Below, in pieces: positions 9,330 through 17,749 of a stretch of DNA of 51,408 nucleotides. Under the pieces are notes generated by a model. The model was not told the DNA's origin, made no database searches, and saw only the letters and a program-made list of their open reading frames with translations. This DNA is from an uncultured bacterium. GTDB taxonomy: Bacteria > Patescibacteriota > Minisyncoccia > Moranbacterales > GWC2-37-73. Positions within the stretch are counted from its first letter, which is position 1. Every line of letters starts with the position of its first letter. A program made the position numbers and the translations under genes. Location of the stretch: positions 1 to 51,408 of the forward strand of contig CAINNK010000046.1 of NCBI GenBank assembly GCA_903851135.1, read 5' to 3'.

Positions 9330-9617
9330 AATCCTAATTTCAAAATCTAAATTCCCAATAAATGACTAAGCTCAAAAAAAATTAAAAAATGTAAAACATC
9401 AAAATAAATAGTCACCAATAAGAAACTTTTTGGATTTATGATTTTGGATTTTATTATCTAGCGTAGTGAGCGAAATGAAAGTAATCCTTCATTTCGCAGC
9501 GAGCGACGATAACAAAGAATTTATTATTTATTTGACATTGGAAATTTAGATTTTGGATTTTTAAAACAGCTTAGAGAAAAAATAGACTGAATATTTTAAC
9601 TATAAATAATCAAAAAC
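9330..9617. other. 288-bp intergenic spacer
   Basis: The spacer is very AT-rich and contains one C-family palindrome (9451-9516). Short variants of GATTTTGGATTT occur on either side of it (9440-9450 and 9551-9560). No open frame or promoter stands out. Confidence 0.6.
9451..9516. repeat. C-family palindromic repeat, copy 1
   Basis: TTATTATCTAGCG begins the element and CGAGCGACGATAACAAA ends it. The core GCGAAATGAA pairs with TTCATTTCGC around a short loop. The same element occurs in inverted orientation at 36654-36721, and a degenerate one at about 2975-3030. Confidence 0.8.
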
Positions 9618-10736
9618 ATGAAACGTATTTTATTAATCACCCGTCCGATTGCTCCACCGTGGGATGAAGCTTCAAAAAATTTCGCTTTTTATCTCGCTAA
9701 AAGCGTAGAAAATTTTGAATTTAGCGTACTGACTCCCGGCGTTGTCAATAGCCTGCCCCTGAAAATCAAGCAGCTTCCGATTTTTTCCAGCAATCATCCT
9801 AATTTGCGGTTAAATCAACAAGCCAAACTGTTAAAACTAATACCTTTGATTGGAAAATTTGATATCGCCCATTTCATGCTGACTCCCAACAAACTTAATG
9901 CTTTTGGTTTTAAGACATTCCTAACAAGACGCCAGACAAAATCCGTCCAGACCGTGGCAACTTTGCGTGAAGATCTTTTCTCTGACAAAGATTTCAAAAA
10001 AATTATTTTCGCCGACCTGGTTATTACCTATTCCGATTACGCCAAAAATAAACTCACAAAACTTGGTTTCAAAAACGTCCAAAGAATCTATCCCGGCATT
10101 GATGTCCAACTATATAGCCCTGCCCCGAAAAATCTTTCAACTTTAGCCCTCTTCAAAATCAAACAGGACGATTTTGTAGTTTCCTATCAAGGTGAATACA
10201 CTCGCCTAGGCGCCACCGATACCATCGTGGCAAGTTTGCCGCAGCTTTTCAAGGAAATTCCCAACGCCAAATTCATTTTTGCCAACCGCATTAAAAACGA
10301 AAAAGACGCCGTCAAAAAAGCTCAAGTTATTGAAACCCTTAAGGCAGCTGAAATTTTAGACAAAGTTATTTTCACCGACACTTTTTCCGACATGCCAAAA
10401 ATATATAATCTTTCCGATGTAGTCATTTTTCCTGCCCAAAATATGTATGGAAAATTTGATGTTCCCTTGGTTGTCATTGAAGCGATGGCATGTGCCAAGC
10501 CGGTTGTCATTTCAAATTTGCCAATTTTGCAAGAATTTTCTTCCAATAAAAATTCAATCTCTATTGATCCAACCAGCCAGACCCAATTAGTCAAAGCGAT
10601 TGTTGATTTGTCTCAAGACAAAGAAAAATGCACCAAACTCGGCAAAGCTGCTCGACAATATGTAACAGAAAATTTTGACATCAAGACAGTTGCCAAACAA
10701 TATGAAAGGGCTTACAGGGATTTATTGTCAATCTAA
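9618..10736 (+). CDS. GT4 glycosyltransferase
   Basis: This 372-residue GT-B protein starts RILLITRPIAPPWDEASKNF. Its C-terminal half carries SYQGEYTRLGATD, a region equivalent to the donor-site loop (VIFPAQNMYGKFDVPLVVIE) and EAMACAKPVVISN, diagnostic of the GT4 C-terminal domain. The usual EGFG is replaced by KFDVPLVVIE, which keeps the second glutamate. It stands alone between a C repeat and an A repeat. Substrate unknown. Confidence 0.82.
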   Translation: MKRILLITRPIAPPWDEASKNFAFYLAKSVENFEFSVLTPGVVNSLPLKIKQLPIFSSNHPNLRLNQQAKLLKLIPLIGKFDIAHFMLTPNKLNAFGFKTFLTRRQTKSVQTVATLREDLFSDKDFKKIIFADLVITYSDYAKNKLTKLGFKNVQRIYPGIDVQLYSPAPKNLSTLALFKIKQDDFVVSYQGEYTRLGATDTIVASLPQLFKEIPNAKFIFANRIKNEKDAVKKAQVIETLKAAEILDKVIFTDTFSDMPKIYNLSDVVIFPAQNMYGKFDVPLVVIEAMACAKPVVISNLPILQEFSSNKNSISIDPTSQTQLVKAIVDLSQDKEKCTKLGKAARQYVTENFDIKTVAKQYERAYRDLLSI

Positions 10737-10761
10737 ATTGGATTTTTAAAAAAGCAACTCG

Positions 10762-10880
10762 AAATTTTTACGAACTTATATTCTTTTTTGGCCATACGAG
10801 CGACAGTGAGTCAGAGCGCTTAGCCATAGTCTTGAGCTAAGCGCGTGCTCAAAAAAGGATATGAGTTCGTAAAAATGTTT
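10762..10880. repeat. A-family palindromic element, copy A1
   Basis: Outer arms: AAATTTTTACGAACTTATAT at 10762 is matched by the inverted ATATGAGTTCGTAAAAATG at the end (about 28 bp of imperfect pairing). Inner hairpin: GCGCTTAG (10817-10824) pairs with CTAAGCGC. Close relatives lie at 22675, 29308, 31534, 33506 and 35440. At about 10912-10927 a stretch CGCATAAGTCCTAA resembles the 3' end of a B-family element and may be a remnant. Confidence 0.8.
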
Positions 10881-10959
10881 CCAAGAAATAGGCAAAATTT
10901 TCAAAAATACAAATGACGCATAAGTCCTAACAATAACAATTAAAATTTATTCAACCAAT

Positions 10960-12456
10960 ATGTCCTATCAAATAAATTCGCTTTCTCAAAACAAAAAAGA
11001 ACTTAAGACGGAAAAAATGAAAGTTCCGACGATTTTGCATGGCAGCGACGAACTTTTGCCAAACGAAGAAACCCTCGCTAAACTAGAAGACATTGCCAGC
11101 GACGAAAGACTTTTCCATCACGTGGCTTCCATGAGCGACGTGCATTCCAAAAAAGGTCGCAAAACTCCGACCGGCAGCGTCATTGCCACCCGCAATGATT
11201 TTCTGCCCCAAGTCAACGACACCGCTCCCAATTGCGGCATGCGACTGATTAAAACTGATTTAAACCAGGAAAATGCTAGTCCGGAGCAATTGGAAAAACT
11301 TTTTCAAGAGCTGGTTGAAGTGATTCCGACCAAAAAATATATCGGCACCGCCATCCCCTTCCGCTTGGCACTCGACGTTTGCAAACAAGGTATTGCCCCG
11401 CTGCGAAAACATCTTGACTCCCGTACTGAAAACGAAATTTCCAATGCTTTTGCCGAGGGGAATTTTTTCCGCGACGAAAAAGTCAGCGACCAAGACATTC
11501 TCAATGCCGTGCCGCGTCTATTTTTTCACATTGGCAAATATCGCCTGGGAATTCTCGGTGCCGCTGGCAATCACTTTTTGGATTTGATGAAAATCACCGA
11601 CATCAAAAATTCTCCTATCGCTGAAAAATTTGGTCTCAAGGAAGGCCAATATGTTTTCCTGATGCACACCGGTTCGGGCCTGTTTGGCCAATATGCCTCG
11701 TATATGTATACACCCAAGAAAAAAGAACATCTAAGTCAACAAATTATCTTGAAACTCGGCACCACTTTTTTTTCAAGTCATCTTAAAAATGTTTACGCCA
11801 AGATTGCCAAGGAAATTGAGAAATATAAAAACAGCAACGACTTTATTGGCTACAAAACTGACAGCGCTGAAGGCCAAATGTTTTTCACGGCGCACAAAGC
11901 CAGTGCCAATTTTGGTTTTGCCAATCGAACAGTGCTCAACCATCATCTTGATCAAGCCTTGGAAAAAACTTTTGGTCGCCAAGTGAAACTGGAAATGCTC
12001 TATGATACCACCCATATCTCCATCGAACAGGAAAATCATTATGGAAGTGACGTCTGGGTGCACAGAAACGGCTCTGTGCGTGCCAATGGGCCTGAGCGGA
12101 TGTCAGAGCACCCCCTCTTTTCCCAGACCGGGGAGCCCGTTTTTATCCCTTCTTCCATGAGCACCCCGGCCTACATCGCCGTGGGCACCAATGAAAACCA
12201 ATCTTCTTTCTTCTCTGCCCCGCACGGGACTGGACGCCGTGCCAAAATCTCCGAGGAAACTGCCAAAGACAAAGATCAGCTTTTCAAAAAGATGGATGCA
12301 AGCCATGTCAAATTATACAACGCCAAATCTGAAGGCGTCATCATGCAAGACAGCGCTTACTACAAAGATATCGACGAAGTGATTTCCGGCATGGAAGAAA
12401 ACAAGATGGTCAACGTGGTGGCCAAGATGCAGCCAGTGGCAGTGCTGATGTACTAA
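10960..12456 (+). CDS. rtcB: RtcB-family RNA ligase (divergent)
   Basis: This 498-residue protein is recognisable as RtcB, the GTP- and metal-dependent ligase that joins 2',3'-cyclic phosphate and 5'-OH RNA ends. Conserved sites visible are MSDVHSKKG (58-66), NCGMRLI with Cys92, AAGNHF with Asn204/His205, HTGSG with His236, YDTTHIS with His352, VHRNGSVRA with His368 (the guanylylated His), HGTGRRAKIS near 422-431 and the C-terminal VAKMQPVAVLMY. One known metal ligand, the Asp three residues before the Cys (D-x-x-C), is Ala89 here; an Asp lies at 87. The protein is on the long side for the family. ATG start without SD, after an A-family repeat. Confidence 0.8.
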   Translation: MSYQINSLSQNKKELKTEKMKVPTILHGSDELLPNEETLAKLEDIASDERLFHHVASMSDVHSKKGRKTPTGSVIATRNDFLPQVNDTAPNCGMRLIKTDLNQENASPEQLEKLFQELVEVIPTKKYIGTAIPFRLALDVCKQGIAPLRKHLDSRTENEISNAFAEGNFFRDEKVSDQDILNAVPRLFFHIGKYRLGILGAAGNHFLDLMKITDIKNSPIAEKFGLKEGQYVFLMHTGSGLFGQYASYMYTPKKKEHLSQQIILKLGTTFFSSHLKNVYAKIAKEIEKYKNSNDFIGYKTDSAEGQMFFTAHKASANFGFANRTVLNHHLDQALEKTFGRQVKLEMLYDTTHISIEQENHYGSDVWVHRNGSVRANGPERMSEHPLFSQTGEPVFIPSSMSTPAYIAVGTNENQSSFFSAPHGTGRRAKISEETAKDKDQLFKKMDASHVKLYNAKSEGVIMQDSAYYKDIDEVISGMEENKMVNVVAKMQPVAVLMY

Positions 12457-12577
12457 GAAAAAATTTTAAAGGCTAAATTTAAAATTTTAAATAAATGTTT
12501 AAATTTAAATTACTAAATGTTTTAAAATTTAGTCATTTCGATTTCATTTCAAATTTAAAATTAAAAAATTAAAATTA
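12457..12577. repeat. AT-rich TTTAAATTT-type spacer
   Basis: The spacer consists almost entirely of permutations of AAATTTAAAATT and TTAAATTTAAATT. A very similar stretch occurs at 47165-47275. It is self-complementary and could form weak hairpins. No gene seen. Confidence 0.6.
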
Positions 12578-13192
12578 ATGCGCATCATCTCAATCTCCGG
12601 CCTTGATGGCTCCGGAAAATCAACTCAAATAAAATTATTGCAGCAGCATTTGGAAGCTCAAGGGGGGAAAGTTTTTTATTTTCACGCTGGTCAATTTAGC
12701 ATCAGCAAGACCTATAATATCCTGCGGCCTCACAAAGTCATCACAAAAACACACAAAGAAAGTGTCACCAAGGCAAACTGGCTGCAAATTCAGCTTCGCA
12801 AAATCGCCTTATTTATTGACCTTCTGCGATTCAAAAAATTACTAAGAAAATTAGAAAAGTCAGGTTATGACTGTTTATTATCCGACCGCTATTTTTATGA
12901 CAGTTTAATAAATATCAATTATCTTGAATCAAAAAATCATCAACCTAAAAGCTATCAGCTAAAAGCTAAAAGCTGCGCAAGCATTCCCTCTCCCGATTTC
13001 GCCTTCTTCCTCAACGCCAACCCTGCCAAAATCATGCAGCGCCCTCGCCCAGCCGATCAAGGCCGCGACTATCTTATGTCCAAACAAAAAATCCTGGTTG
13101 AGTTTGCAAAAAATAATGATTTGCTTGAAATTGACGGAAACAAAACTGAGCAAGAAGTGTTTGGGGAAATTCTCAAAGTAATCAGTAACTAG
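12578..13192 (+). CDS. thymidylate-kinase-like P-loop kinase
   Basis: This 204-residue protein has the Walker A motif GLDGSGKST (8-16), a DRYFYDS block (the DR(Y/F) motif of thymidylate kinases) and a LID-like RPRPADQGRDY. It probably phosphorylates dTMP or a related nucleotide with ATP, although the low similarity of the middle part leaves room for another nucleoside-monophosphate kinase. Residues SYQLKAKS come from a 25-bp repeat (12950-12974) also present in frame in the GT4 gene at 36885, so this loop is probably a recent insertion. The C-terminal codons run into an AGTAATCAGTAACTAG repeat. Confidence 0.75.
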   Translation: MRIISISGLDGSGKSTQIKLLQQHLEAQGGKVFYFHAGQFSISKTYNILRPHKVITKTHKESVTKANWLQIQLRKIALFIDLLRFKKLLRKLEKSGYDCLLSDRYFYDSLININYLESKNHQPKSYQLKAKSCASIPSPDFAFFLNANPAKIMQRPRPADQGRDYLMSKQKILVEFAKNNDLLEIDGNKTEQEVFGEILKVISN

Positions 13193-13245
13193 TAATCAGT
13201 AACTAGTTACTAGTGAAGACTTTCCGAAGGTTGAACCTTCGGAAA
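13180..13245. repeat. AGTAAYCAGTAAC repeat and perfect hairpin
   Basis: AGTAATCAGTAACTAG is repeated from the last codons of the kinase gene to about 13214. A similar AGTAACCAGCAATCAGTAA ends the GT4 gene at 6961. Next, TTTCCGAAGGTT (13221-13232) pairs perfectly with AACCTTCGGAAA (13234-13245). A related hairpin is at 28680-28706. Confidence 0.7.
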
Positions 13246-13321
13246 TCGGAAACATTAAAGTCGGCCCACACCCATAAATTAATATATGGGTCTAAGAAAA
13301 TAACAAGTAGCGAAAAAGCAT

Positions 13322-14791
13322 ATGAGTATGGAAGACAATTTTTTGAAATCGCAGACGCAGGCTGCAAATATCCCGAAGAAAAAACCGGTGGAAGAATTGC
13401 CAATGGAAAAGTCGCAAGAGGAAGTGGAGCAATCCCCTGCTGAAAATTCAGGGCCGAAGATTGAACCTGTCAAAAATCGCCTGGCTCAAGAGCGCAGAAA
13501 GCAAACAATTGAAATTGAATTTGATGGCATCAAAATTCCCCTCGAGACTGAGTCATATGATTTTGAATATCCTAAACACATTCAAGAAGAAACGGGGATT
13601 TTGGGATATGAGAGGACGAAGATTTCAAATGATGCAATTTTTGATGCACTCAAAGCCTCCAAAAAGAAAACTCGCAGTATAGATTTTACAATAAGTAACA
13701 ATATTGAAAAGATTAAAAAGAAAAAAAGGGTGCGAATAGATTATAAAACCGAAAATGCACGGGTTATTGGTGGTAGCATACTTATGGAATTGTCGAATGG
13801 TGAATATCCGAGATTTTGTTACAATCATAAAATGAACGCGTCCATACATAGCAGTAAACAGGAAAGCGCTCAGTCAAATGCATTCATGGAAGATAAATTT
13901 TTTGTGCAAAGAATGTATGGTCTTAATAGAACAGAAAAGCATCTTGAAAACTTTCAAAAAAAAGAGATCTATAATAATCCAGCATATGCGGAGGAGAGGG
14001 ACAGAAAAAAGATATTCTGCGCATTTGATAAAAAAACAGGGGCAATCTTGGAAGATGAACTTTACCCTGGTGACATTCCCGAGGTGCTACAGAAAAATCC
14101 TGAGGCGTTCATTGCGCCACAACGGGATGGAATAAATCTATTGGTCTCAAATTTCTTCAATGGCCTGAAAATAGATTCAACCTCATTCGGATTTCCAATG
14201 AAGCTTGAGTCGCACATGAAAGATTATATGGGACAATGCCTCCATTTCTATTCAAATAAAAAGAATGGTATTAAGCCAGAGATTGCATCCACTATATTTG
14301 GAGGGCATTTAGAGAACTCTCTTCTTATGCTGTCTCTTGATGAGATACTACGAGATGAAGAGTTGCTTGCTAAAATGTTAGCCATGATAAATAAATATCC
14401 CGAATCTCCTGATCCTGATAAGGCTAAGACGGCACTTATTTGTAAGATTTTTGAAAAAATATGCATAAAATACGAATTGAAAATTGATTCGCTAGTAAGT
14501 GAATATACATGGAGAGATAAATTTGTGAGCCGAGATAGAAATATTCAAGAATCTTTGATAGCTCATGTAGCACTTGCATTGGATATTATTGGTGATCCTG
14601 AATCTTACTCGATTCAAGGGGATGGGGATCATGCGTATCTTCCAGTTTTTATCAATCACGACGAAATTCCGCAACTCGCTTGGGGTCATGCGAAATACGC
14701 ACATTATTCCAACGAAAAAAGTTTCAATTTTTTCAAATTCAAACACGCGGAGCATTTACCAGAGCCACAAAAAGTGAAACACGAAGAATGA
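13322..14791 (+). CDS. orphan protein, 489 aa
   Basis: No family is recognised. The first about 60 residues are low-complexity, Pro/Glu/Lys-rich and probably disordered. The rest is a soluble, mixed alpha/beta protein with many Lys/Asp/Glu residues. There is no signal peptide or membrane helix. Local motifs such as FGGHLENSLLMLSLDEILRD and GDGDHAYLPVFINHDEI look structured but match nothing I know. Codon usage is more A/T-rich in third positions than in the flanking glycan genes, suggesting separate ancestry. ATG start without SD, after a small hairpin (ACCCATA/TATGGGT near 13270-13291). Confidence 0.7.
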   Translation: MSMEDNFLKSQTQAANIPKKKPVEELPMEKSQEEVEQSPAENSGPKIEPVKNRLAQERRKQTIEIEFDGIKIPLETESYDFEYPKHIQEETGILGYERTKISNDAIFDALKASKKKTRSIDFTISNNIEKIKKKKRVRIDYKTENARVIGGSILMELSNGEYPRFCYNHKMNASIHSSKQESAQSNAFMEDKFFVQRMYGLNRTEKHLENFQKKEIYNNPAYAEERDRKKIFCAFDKKTGAILEDELYPGDIPEVLQKNPEAFIAPQRDGINLLVSNFFNGLKIDSTSFGFPMKLESHMKDYMGQCLHFYSNKKNGIKPEIASTIFGGHLENSLLMLSLDEILRDEELLAKMLAMINKYPESPDPDKAKTALICKIFEKICIKYELKIDSLVSEYTWRDKFVSRDRNIQESLIAHVALALDIIGDPESYSIQGDGDHAYLPVFINHDEIPQLAWGHAKYAHYSNEKSFNFFKFKHAEHLPEPQKVKHEE

Positions 14792-14814
14792 AATTTAATA
14801 ATCATTAATATTTG

Positions 14815-14923
14815 ATTTTCCTCCTTTAGAAAAGGAGGATTAAGGTGGATTTGAAAAACTTAATAAACAAAGAAAGTTTTCCAATCCCTCCCAACCTCCC
14901 TTTTCCAAAGGGAGGAGAAAAAT
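14815..14923. repeat. REP-like palindromic element (CCTCCTTT type)
   Basis: CCTCCTTT (14820-14827) pairs with AAAGGAGG (14831-14838), and CCTCCCTTT (14895-14903) pairs with AAAGGGAGG (14907-14915). The two hairpins are themselves arranged as an inverted pair (GGATTAAGGTGGATTTGAAA versus the complement of TTTTCCAATCCCTCCCAACC). Elements of this appearance are common between genes in many bacteria. It could double as a terminator for the gene ending at 14791. Confidence 0.7.
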
Positions 14924-14939
14924 CTTTTTTAAAATATTT

Positions 14940-16484
14940 ATGTCCTCCAATAATCTTGCAAAATCAACTGTCTGGCTCATTGTCTCGGAATTGATTTTTA
15001 ACCTTTCGGGTTATTTCATTCATTCTTTCGTTGGCCGCATCCTTGGGCCGGCTGATTATGGCCGCTACGGTTTGGTCGTGACGCTCACCACGATGGTCAT
15101 CATCTTGATTGGCAACGGCATCCCGACCGCCATGAGCAAATACATGAGCGAAGTGTTTGAAACCAATCCGAGCCTTATTCCTGTCATCAAACGCCAAGCT
15201 ATCATCATGCAAGGCATTTTAATTGCCGGCGTAACAGTAATTTTCTATTTCTGCGCACCATTGATCGCCAATGTTTTAGGTGATCCTTCCTTAACCTATC
15301 TTTTCAAAATTTCCGCCTGGATTATTCCTTCTTTTGCTTTGGCTTCATTTTATTTTTCCTACTACACGGGTCTGCATCAATTCAATTTGCAGTCCATCAT
15401 GAAAACCGTGCGTTCTGTTTTCAAGGTTGTCATCATTGTGGGCATGGCCTGGAAATGGGGTGTGCCTGGCTCAGTGCTGGGCTATGCTTTTTCAACCTTT
15501 GCCGTTTATTTCATTGCCGTGACCATTGATAAGTTGAAATTTTCTCGAGATTTGAAAAAACAAATCGCTCTTCAACAACAAGCATCCACCAAACCGATTG
15601 ACGTTTCATTTGATTACAAAAAACTTCTCAACTATGCTTGGCAAGTCATCATTTTCTTTTTGGCCTATGAACTCCTCATTAGTATCGACCTTTATCTCGT
15701 CAAAGGCATTTTGCATGATGATTATCTAACCGGAATCTATAACGCCGCCCTGACAGTTGGGCGCATTCCCTACTATATTTTCTACGCGCTAACCATCATG
15801 TTGCTGCCAGTCATTTCCAAAACCACCGCCGAAAAAGATCACAAACAGACCAATGCGGTCATCAGTCAATCACTGCGCCTCATGACAATCCTGCTGATTC
15901 CTGCCGTAATTTTGATGTCACAATTTTCGCGTCCCATCATTAAACTTTTTTACAGCGCTAAATACTTAGATGCTGCCTATCCAATGTCAATCTTAGCCTA
16001 TGGCGTGGGCTTTTTGACCATCTTTTATGTCATGAGTTTTGTGCTTAATGGCGCTGGCAAAACCAAAATCCCAATGTGGATTTCAATTTTCGGAGTGATT
16101 GTCAATTCAATTCTAAATTATGTTTTCATCAAACGCTATGGCCTAGCTGGCAGCGCCATCGCCACCACCATCACCTCTTTTGCCACGATGCTGGCAATTC
16201 TCTATTATATTCAACGTGATTTCGGCGTGATGATTCATTTGAAAAGTCTGGTCAAAATGTTTTTTGCCGGAGTTTTGATGTATCTGGCTTCATTCTTTTT
16301 TAGTCAAGGCACTTTCATTTTTCTTGCTTGGTCAATCCTCCTTTTTGCAGGATATCTAGCAGTCCTTTATTTGCTAGGTGAAATCAATAAAGCCGATTTG
16401 ATTTATCTAAAACAAATCACTGCTAAAAAATCTAAGAAAGTCCAAATGCAAGAAGAACTTTCCGGCAACGAACCAGTCGCCTAA
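14940..16484 (+). CDS. Wzx-type polysaccharide flippase (MOP superfamily)
   Basis: This 514-residue protein has about 14 predicted membrane helices. The N-terminus (STVWLIVSELIFNLSGYF, then VGRILGPADYGRYGL) is the hallmark of the polysaccharide biosynthesis/oligosaccharide flippase families, and GLAGSAIATTITSFATML is the matching C-terminal motif. It would flip lipid-linked oligosaccharides across the membrane, linking the cytoplasmic GT4/GT2 enzymes with the extracytoplasmic GT-C enzymes. ATG start, no SD. It converges with the gene ending at 16490, leaving only 5 bp between stops. Confidence 0.88.
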   Translation: MSSNNLAKSTVWLIVSELIFNLSGYFIHSFVGRILGPADYGRYGLVVTLTTMVIILIGNGIPTAMSKYMSEVFETNPSLIPVIKRQAIIMQGILIAGVTVIFYFCAPLIANVLGDPSLTYLFKISAWIIPSFALASFYFSYYTGLHQFNLQSIMKTVRSVFKVVIIVGMAWKWGVPGSVLGYAFSTFAVYFIAVTIDKLKFSRDLKKQIALQQQASTKPIDVSFDYKKLLNYAWQVIIFFLAYELLISIDLYLVKGILHDDYLTGIYNAALTVGRIPYYIFYALTIMLLPVISKTTAEKDHKQTNAVISQSLRLMTILLIPAVILMSQFSRPIIKLFYSAKYLDAAYPMSILAYGVGFLTIFYVMSFVLNGAGKTKIPMWISIFGVIVNSILNYVFIKRYGLAGSAIATTITSFATMLAILYYIQRDFGVMIHLKSLVKMFFAGVLMYLASFFFSQGTFIFLAWSILLFAGYLAVLYLLGEINKADLIYLKQITAKKSKKVQMQEELSGNEPVA

Positions 16485-16489
16485 ATAAA

Positions 16490-17743
16490 TCATTTTGCAT
16501 AAAGATAAAAGAAATCTTTTTCATAACCATTGAGATATTGCTTCGAACCATCAGCCAAATCCTTTGTCAGGGTTGTGGAATTATATTTACCGTTGCCGAC
16601 ATAGTCGAACAAATTAAACCTTACCCAAATAGGATTGATATCCAATTGAATGGCACTAACCGCGCCGGCTGTTTTCAGGGCTGAGGCCAAAGTCACTGGG
16701 GTCAGATTATTGCCAACCGCAAAAAGTAGATTGCCCTCCTTGGTTAGGCCAATGCCAGATCGCCAAGTGTAAATATCCACCGTGCCGGCCGCAAGTCGTC
16801 CCCAAAGTTTTTTATTGCGTTGATCACCAACGGCCAAATCGCCATTATCAATCAAGATCGGACAATTTTGCCGAACAAATTCAACATTATCCCCCAACTG
16901 CTGACCAGTATAATTTACTATCCTCAAAGACCCATCTTTATAGCCAACCAAGGTTCCTAAATCATTTTTAAGTGGCAAATACGTGTTATCGCCCACAATC
17001 ATACCGTAGGCACCATCTTTATATTGAAAACCACCATCGAAAGCAGCGATCAATTTTCCACCGCTAATAATATCCTTAGGTACAACGCCAGGTCCAGGTT
17101 TTCCAACCGGACCACCAGGTTGTTTAGTGCCAGCCACGCTGCCCAGCCTCATCACGCTTTTATCAATTTGCACGATAGTTGTAATAGCATAAGACCTGGC
17201 CGGATCAGGACGAACAAAAGTATGTGCCATAACCTCCCTATTTGGGAAGGCTCCAATAGGCAAATTTTTCCACTCACCTTCGCCAGCAAGTGGCTGAGGA
17301 TCTCCAACTGTTGAAAGTGAATTCAAGTTAAGTTTACCACCCATGATATTGGTTCCGAGACCGTTATCATTGAAGACTGGGGCCTTGTCGGAGTTACTAT
17401 TATGGGTCACGCGCTGGGCCAAATCAGAAGCGTTAAAGAATATTTTCTCCAAATAAACAATTCGATTGTCTCCAATCAATGGACGCAAAACATTATCAGT
17501 CAAATAAGCTGCCCCAGCAGTATCCAACTTAATGAAAAGTATTATGCCGAGCAAAAAAAGACCACAGAAAAAAAATACGAGCTTAAAATTGCCATAAACT
17601 CTGGATTTTTTGGGAACTTTAATTTCTTTAAAGCTTATTGGCTGCTTATCAGTATCTACTTGTTTCAAAGCTCTAAGTTTCTCATTATGCTCTTGAATAT
17701 GCTTTATTTTTGGCGATTTTATTTTTTGTCTAATAATGTCCAT
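16490..17743 (-). CDS. membrane-anchored NAGPA-like phosphodiester glycosidase
   Basis: This 417-residue protein has a basic cytoplasmic N-terminus and one membrane helix (about 54-72, FKLVFFFCGLFLLGIILFI). The extracytoplasmic part has AFDGGFQYKDGAYGMIVGD and RSGIGLTKEGNLLFAVGN followed by GAVSAIQLDIN. These blocks match the NAGPA/phosphodiester glycosidase family, whose human member cleaves GlcNAc-1-phosphodiesters; bacterial relatives act on glycan phosphodiesters. It lies 6 bp after the GT-C gene at 17750, so it is probably translated from the same mRNA. A role in trimming or modifying the exported glycan is inferred. Confidence 0.78.
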   Translation of the reverse strand: MDIIRQKIKSPKIKHIQEHNEKLRALKQVDTDKQPISFKEIKVPKKSRVYGNFKLVFFFCGLFLLGIILFIKLDTAGAAYLTDNVLRPLIGDNRIVYLEKIFFNASDLAQRVTHNSNSDKAPVFNDNGLGTNIMGGKLNLNSLSTVGDPQPLAGEGEWKNLPIGAFPNREVMAHTFVRPDPARSYAITTIVQIDKSVMRLGSVAGTKQPGGPVGKPGPGVVPKDIISGGKLIAAFDGGFQYKDGAYGMIVGDNTYLPLKNDLGTLVGYKDGSLRIVNYTGQQLGDNVEFVRQNCPILIDNGDLAVGDQRNKKLWGRLAAGTVDIYTWRSGIGLTKEGNLLFAVGNNLTPVTLASALKTAGAVSAIQLDINPIWVRFNLFDYVGNGKYNSTTLTKDLADGSKQYLNGYEKDFFYLYAK

Positions 17744-17749
17744 ATGCTT

